DNA of 9,143 nucleotides, from the NCBI GenBank assembly GCA_002423495.1, contig DIWN01000005.1, positions 12,056 to 21,198 of the forward strand, in the 5' to 3' direction. Position numbers and translations under genes: made by a program. This document shows positions 6,855-9,143 of this stretch, one piece after another (within the stretch, counting starts at the first letter, position 1; every line of letters begins with the position of its first letter). The notes beneath the pieces are model-generated. The model searched no databases and had not been told where the DNA came from. It saw nothing but the letters and a program-made list of their open reading frames with translations. This DNA comes from Anaerolineaceae bacterium UBA6105 (lineage in GTDB: Bacteria > Chloroflexota > Anaerolineae > Anaerolineales > Anaerolineaceae).

Positions 6855-7337
6855 TTAAATAAAATACTCATCTTCATTCCAACGGTTTAAATTTTCTTCG
6901 ATGTATAGCCAATGAGTCTGAAAATCCTTCTCATCTCGAATAATGTGATCGTGAAAAGACTTTTGCCAAATTCTGATCATGGACATTTCATTTCTGACTG
7001 CTCTGTCTGAAAGCGACTTAAAAACGCCTACCAAGTCAGAAACACTCTTCGCAGTGTCATGATCCGTTTTATTCTTCATTGTTAGAAAATGAAGGTGATT
7101 AGGTAGAAGCGAAAAATGGATCAAGGCAAATTCAGGAAATCGGTCTGGTAATTGGAAGAAATTTTCCTCAACGAGTTCACCAATCCTTGATGGGGAGAAA
7201 ACATTACTGTCACCAATTCTTAAAATATCTCCGAATATGTATTTATGTTCATGACTACAAATTGTGACAAAATAAACAGCTTCTTGCGAGTAATTAAATC
7301 CCCTCATTCGTGGAAGTTTCCGGATTGGTTTCTCCAT
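6855..7337 (-). CDS. REP-associated tyrosine transposase (RAYT), HUH Y1 family
   Basis: This 160-residue single-strand DNA transposase-like enzyme is of normal family length. The N-terminal VYFVTICS (21-28) begins the Y1 fold. The metal-binding HUH motif is H81-L82-H83 within LPNHLHFL. IWQKSFHDHIIRDEKDF (123-139) is the conserved RAYT block. The probable catalytic tyrosine is Y145, with N149 four residues on (YIEEN, normally followed by P but here by L). All expected active-site residues are present, so it looks intact. RAYTs bind and cut REP sequences bearing a 5' GTAG, which is what flanks this gene on both sides. The ATG at 7337 has no ribosome binding site; an extended -10 ends 7 bases upstream, so the mRNA may be leaderless. 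Sampled stretches are about one third GC, well below the neighbours, suggesting separate ancestry. Confidence 0.9.
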   Translation of the reverse strand: MEKPIRKLPRMRGFNYSQEAVYFVTICSHEHKYIFGDILRIGDSNVFSPSRIGELVEENFFQLPDRFPEFALIHFSLLPNHLHFLTMKNKTDHDTAKSVSDLVGVFKSLSDRAVRNEMSMIRIWQKSFHDHIIRDEKDFQTHWLYIEENLNRWNEDEYFI

Positions 7338-7343
7338 ACGTTA

Positions 7344-7352
7344 ATTGTATCA
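7344..7352 (-). promoter_or_regulatory. Extended -10 promoter of the RAYT gene
   Basis: The minus strand reads TGATACAAT, ending 7 bases before the A of the RAYT start codon. The predicted transcription start is the A at 7337, so the transcript would be leaderless. No -35 is visible. Confidence 0.5.
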
Positions 7353-7399
7353 GCGGAAACATTTGTTGCAGAGCAATAGATAAGTTGGGGATGTTTGTC

Positions 7400-7424
7400 G
7401 TAGGGAACGGTCTTGCACCGTTCC
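7400..7424 (+). repeat. REP-like repeat copy 6 (class C stem)
   Basis: GTAG, then arms GGAACGGT and ACCGTTCC around CTTGC (T-A inner pair). The preceding TTTGTC is shared with copies 2 and 3, so similarity extends a few bases upstream of GTAG. Confidence 0.85.
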
Positions 7425-7448
7425 GATTTGATTAATTTTATAATTGTC

Positions 7449-7473
7449 GTAGGGAACGGTCTTGCGCCGTTCT
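7449..7473 (+). repeat. REP-like repeat copy 7 (class C stem, last base changed)
   Basis: Same as copies 1 and 2 except that the final base is T rather than C, turning the outermost G-C pair (7453-7473) into a G-T wobble. It pairs with copy 8 in a BIME-like arrangement, 15 bases apart. Confidence 0.8.
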
Positions 7474-7488
7474 AGTTGACCATGTTGC

Positions 7489-7513
7489 GGAAGGGGTCAA
7501 GCCCCTTCCCTAC
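7489..7513 (-). repeat. REP-like repeat copy 8 (class G stem, reverse orientation)
   Basis: Identical to copy 4 over 25 bases: GTAG, GGAAGGGG, CTTGA, CCCCTTCC on the minus strand. Confidence 0.85.
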
Positions 7514-7537
7514 TAAAGTTCCCTTTGTATGTGTGAC

Positions 7538-7562
7538 GGGAAGTGTCATCCCCCTTCCCTAC
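7538..7562 (-). repeat. REP-like repeat copy 9 (class G stem, degenerate)
   Basis: On the minus strand GTAG and GGAAGGGG are kept, but the loop reads GATG instead of CTTG and the return arm reads CACTTCCC, so pairing is broken in part. It is probably a decaying copy. It covers the expected -35 position of the downstream helicase gene. Confidence 0.6.
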
Positions 7563-7575
7563 TTTTGAGCCCCTT

Positions 7576-7584
7576 TGGTACAAT
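7576..7584 (+). promoter_or_regulatory. Extended -10 promoter of the helicase gene
   Basis: TGGTACAAT ends 10 bases before the A of the ATG at 7594, predicting a start near 7591 and a leader of only about 3 bases. No ribosome binding site precedes the ATG. The -35 position falls in REP copy 9 and does not match the consensus. Confidence 0.5.
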
Positions 7585-7593
7585 CATCCTTCT

Positions 7594-9143
7594 ATGAATG
7601 ACTTGCTTGATCTTCTCAATGCGCAACAACAGCAAGCTGTGGCGGCGACATCCGGACCGACGCTTGTTTTGGCGGGACCTGGCTCTGGTAAAACCCGCGT
7701 GCTTACATACCGCATCGCCTATCTGATTGGAGCCCTGAATGTGCCAGCCTATCGCATCCTGGCGGTGACTTTCACGAACAAAGCCGCGCGCCAAATGGAT
7801 GACCGCGTGCAAAAATTGATCGGCGAACAGGCCAGCGGCTTGTGGTTGGGCACCTTTCATGCCGTCTGCGGCAGGATCCTGCGCCGCGAAGCTGACCTTC
7901 TGCCCGTAAACCAGAATTATGTCATTTTTGATGCCGATGATCAGCTTGCCCTGATGAAAGAAATTGTTCGTGAGAGCAATCTCGACGAAAAACTTTACCG
8001 TCCGGCATCCCTGCTGGATGCCATCTCGCGTGCCAAGAACGATCTCATCGGACCCGATGATTACCCGGTCAAGAACTTCCGCGATGAGCAAGTCCGGCGC
8101 TTTTTCATCCTTTATCAGCAGCGGCTGATCAAGAATAACGCCATGGATTTCGACGACATGCTGGTCTACACCAATCGGATCCTTGAAGATTATCCGGTTG
8201 TGCGCGAAACCTACGGGCACAAGTTTGAACATATCCTGGTGGACGAATTCCAGGATACCAACCTGGCGCAGTATGCTATTTTGCGCCGGCTGGCGCAGAA
8301 ACATCGCAACCTCTACGTTGTCGGCGATGAAGACCAGAGCATCTATCGCTGGCGCGGCGCGGATTACCGCAACATCTTGCGCTTTCAGCAGGACTTCAAA
8401 GACGCGAAAACCATCCTGCTTGAGCAAAACTATCGCTCCACGCAAACCATTCTGGATGGAGCCATGGCGGTTATTGATCACAACCGCAACCGGACTGCCA
8501 AAAAGCTGTTCACAGAGGCACTCAAAGGCGAAAAGATCAATCTATTGATCGCCCAGGACGACCGCGAAGAAGCTGAATTGGTTGCCACCGCGATAGAAAG
8601 GGCGATTACCCATCAAAAGATCAGCCCGGGTGCCTTTGCCATCATGTACCGCACCAACGCGCAATCCCGCCTGCTTGAAGAAGCTTTCCGGCGTATGGGG
8701 TTGAGCTACCGCCTGGTGGGCGCGCAGAGGTTCTACGGACGGCGCGAGGTCAAGGACATTATTGCTTTTATGCGCCTGATTTACAACCCCCTGGATGAAA
8801 TCAGCTTGCGCAGGGTGATCAACCTGCCACCGCGGGGTATTGGCGATAAGACCATTGAGAAAATTGAAGCGCTTGCCGCCCAGGAAAACCTCAGCGTGGG
8901 TGAAATCCTCCTGGGTTTGGCGCAGGGCAACCCGCAGTGGCAGGAGGCCTTTGGCAGAGAGTTGGCACGCCTGCAAAATTTTGGACGGATACTGAAGGGC
9001 TGGCGCGATTGCGCCGAGAAAAACCAGATCACGGTCTTGTTTGACCGAATTCTAGAGGATATCGGCTACCAGGCGCACATCCAGGACCAAAGCGAAGAAG
9101 GGCTGGACCGCTGGGAGAACGTCATGGAGCTGCGAGCGGTGGT
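7594..9143 (+). CDS. pcrA: UvrD/PcrA-type superfamily 1A DNA helicase, C-terminus cut by the right edge
   Basis: This is an ATP-dependent 3'-to-5' DNA helicase of the UvrD/PcrA/Rep group, acting in repair and in removing obstacles from replication forks. The visible 516 residues hold the Q-motif region (LNAQQQQAV, 8-16), Walker A GPGSGKT (28-34), motif Ia TFTNKAA (59-65), motif II VDEFQDTN (216-223), motif III GDEDQSIYRWRGA (244-256) and motif IV LEQNYRST (276-283). They continue into the 2B domain (LPPRGIGDKT, 411-420). Family members are usually about 700-750 residues, so roughly 200 are missing, including motifs V and VI. The start is the first ATG after the extended -10 and agrees with the family N-terminus. 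PcrA, UvrD and Rep are hard to tell apart from this part alone; PcrA is favoured as the general housekeeping form outside proteobacteria. Confidence 0.92.
   Translation, partial: MNDLLDLLNAQQQQAVAATSGPTLVLAGPGSGKTRVLTYRIAYLIGALNVPAYRILAVTFTNKAARQMDDRVQKLIGEQASGLWLGTFHAVCGRILRREADLLPVNQNYVIFDADDQLALMKEIVRESNLDEKLYRPASLLDAISRAKNDLIGPDDYPVKNFRDEQVRRFFILYQQRLIKNNAMDFDDMLVYTNRILEDYPVVRETYGHKFEHILVDEFQDTNLAQYAILRRLAQKHRNLYVVGDEDQSIYRWRGADYRNILRFQQDFKDAKTILLEQNYRSTQTILDGAMAVIDHNRNRTAKKLFTEALKGEKINLLIAQDDREEAELVATAIERAITHQKISPGAFAIMYRTNAQSRLLEEAFRRMGLSYRLVGAQRFYGRREVKDIIAFMRLIYNPLDEISLRRVINLPPRGIGDKTIEKIEALAAQENLSVGEILLGLAQGNPQWQEAFGRELARLQNFGRILKGWRDCAEKNQITVLFDRILEDIGYQAHIQDQSEEGLDRWENVMELRAV

Larger units (their letters stand above)
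6600..7562. mobile_element. REPtron-like locus: RAYT transposase gene flanked by nine REP-like hairpin repeats
   Basis: Five repeat copies lie left of the RAYT gene (6600-6834) and four lie right of it (7400-7562). Each is GTAG (ATAG in one) directly followed by GGAA, then a stem, a loop beginning CTTG, and the returning stem ending in TTCC. A GTAG-type tetranucleotide at the foot of a hairpin is the known signature of REP sequences recognised by RAYT enzymes. Six copies point right and three point left. Copy starts are 51, 51, 51 and 57 bases apart on the left and 49, 40 and 49 on the right. No terminal inverted repeats or target-site duplication enclosing the whole locus are visible, so it should be read as a repeat-plus-transposase locus rather than a classic insertion sequence. 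The limits given are simply those of the outermost repeats. Confidence 0.75.

Noticed and set aside
6882..6960. RAYT inactivated by loss of a tyrosine in the SFHDHIIR block
   Set aside because: The position before DHIIR is H where relatives often have Y or W, but the catalytic tyrosine of the family lies later, in the YI..N segment, and is present as Y145.
6600..7562. Classic insertion sequence with terminal inverted repeats
   Set aside because: No single outer pair of inverted repeats or target duplication encloses the transposase. The repeats are multiple, of two classes, and fit REP elements better.
7546..8481. 311-residue open frame on the minus strand
   Set aside because: It lies antisense to the helicase gene, whose frame holds all conserved helicase motifs. 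The minus-strand product has no recognisable domain.

Overview
The window is a stretch of bacterial chromosome with six protein-coding genes: four complete, and one cut by each window edge. The codon style, roughly 50% GC (estimated by eye) and protein content suggest a member of the Chloroflexota, perhaps class Anaerolineae. That assignment is recognition from memory, not a search result.

Positions 1-4345 hold two minus-strand transport genes. The leftmost is a UMF1-type major facilitator transporter cut by the left edge. Upstream of it is a complete 951-residue SERCA-like P-type ATPase that keeps the residues of both calcium sites known from SERCA. A strong palindromic terminator (1304-1331) separates them, and each has its own -10 element and ribosome binding site. 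A short divergent promoter region (4204-4345) leads to a plus-strand pair, holB (clamp-loader subunit delta') and chrA (chromate transporter family). These two are 2 bases apart, and chrA uses a TTG start with its ribosome binding site inside the end of holB.

Positions 6600-7562 are the most interesting part. Nine copies of a 25-base element, each a GTAG-type tetranucleotide directly followed by an 8-bp hairpin with a CTTG-containing loop, flank an AT-rich gene for a REP-associated tyrosine transposase (RAYT, HUH Y1 family). The copies fall into two stem classes in opposite orientations. Base changes in one arm are matched in the other, so the hairpin appears to be conserved as structure. This has the layout of a 'REPtron' with BIME-like pairs. 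The repeats touch both neighbouring genes: the first supplies the chrA stop codon and a terminator-like hairpin plus T-run, and the last lies over the expected -35 position of the following helicase gene.

From 7594 to the right edge is a UvrD/PcrA-type helicase, cut after motif IV. Four genes (MFS, holB, RAYT, helicase) share an extended -10 of the form TGNTANAAT. In holB and RAYT this element would place the transcription start on the A of the ATG, predicting leaderless mRNAs.
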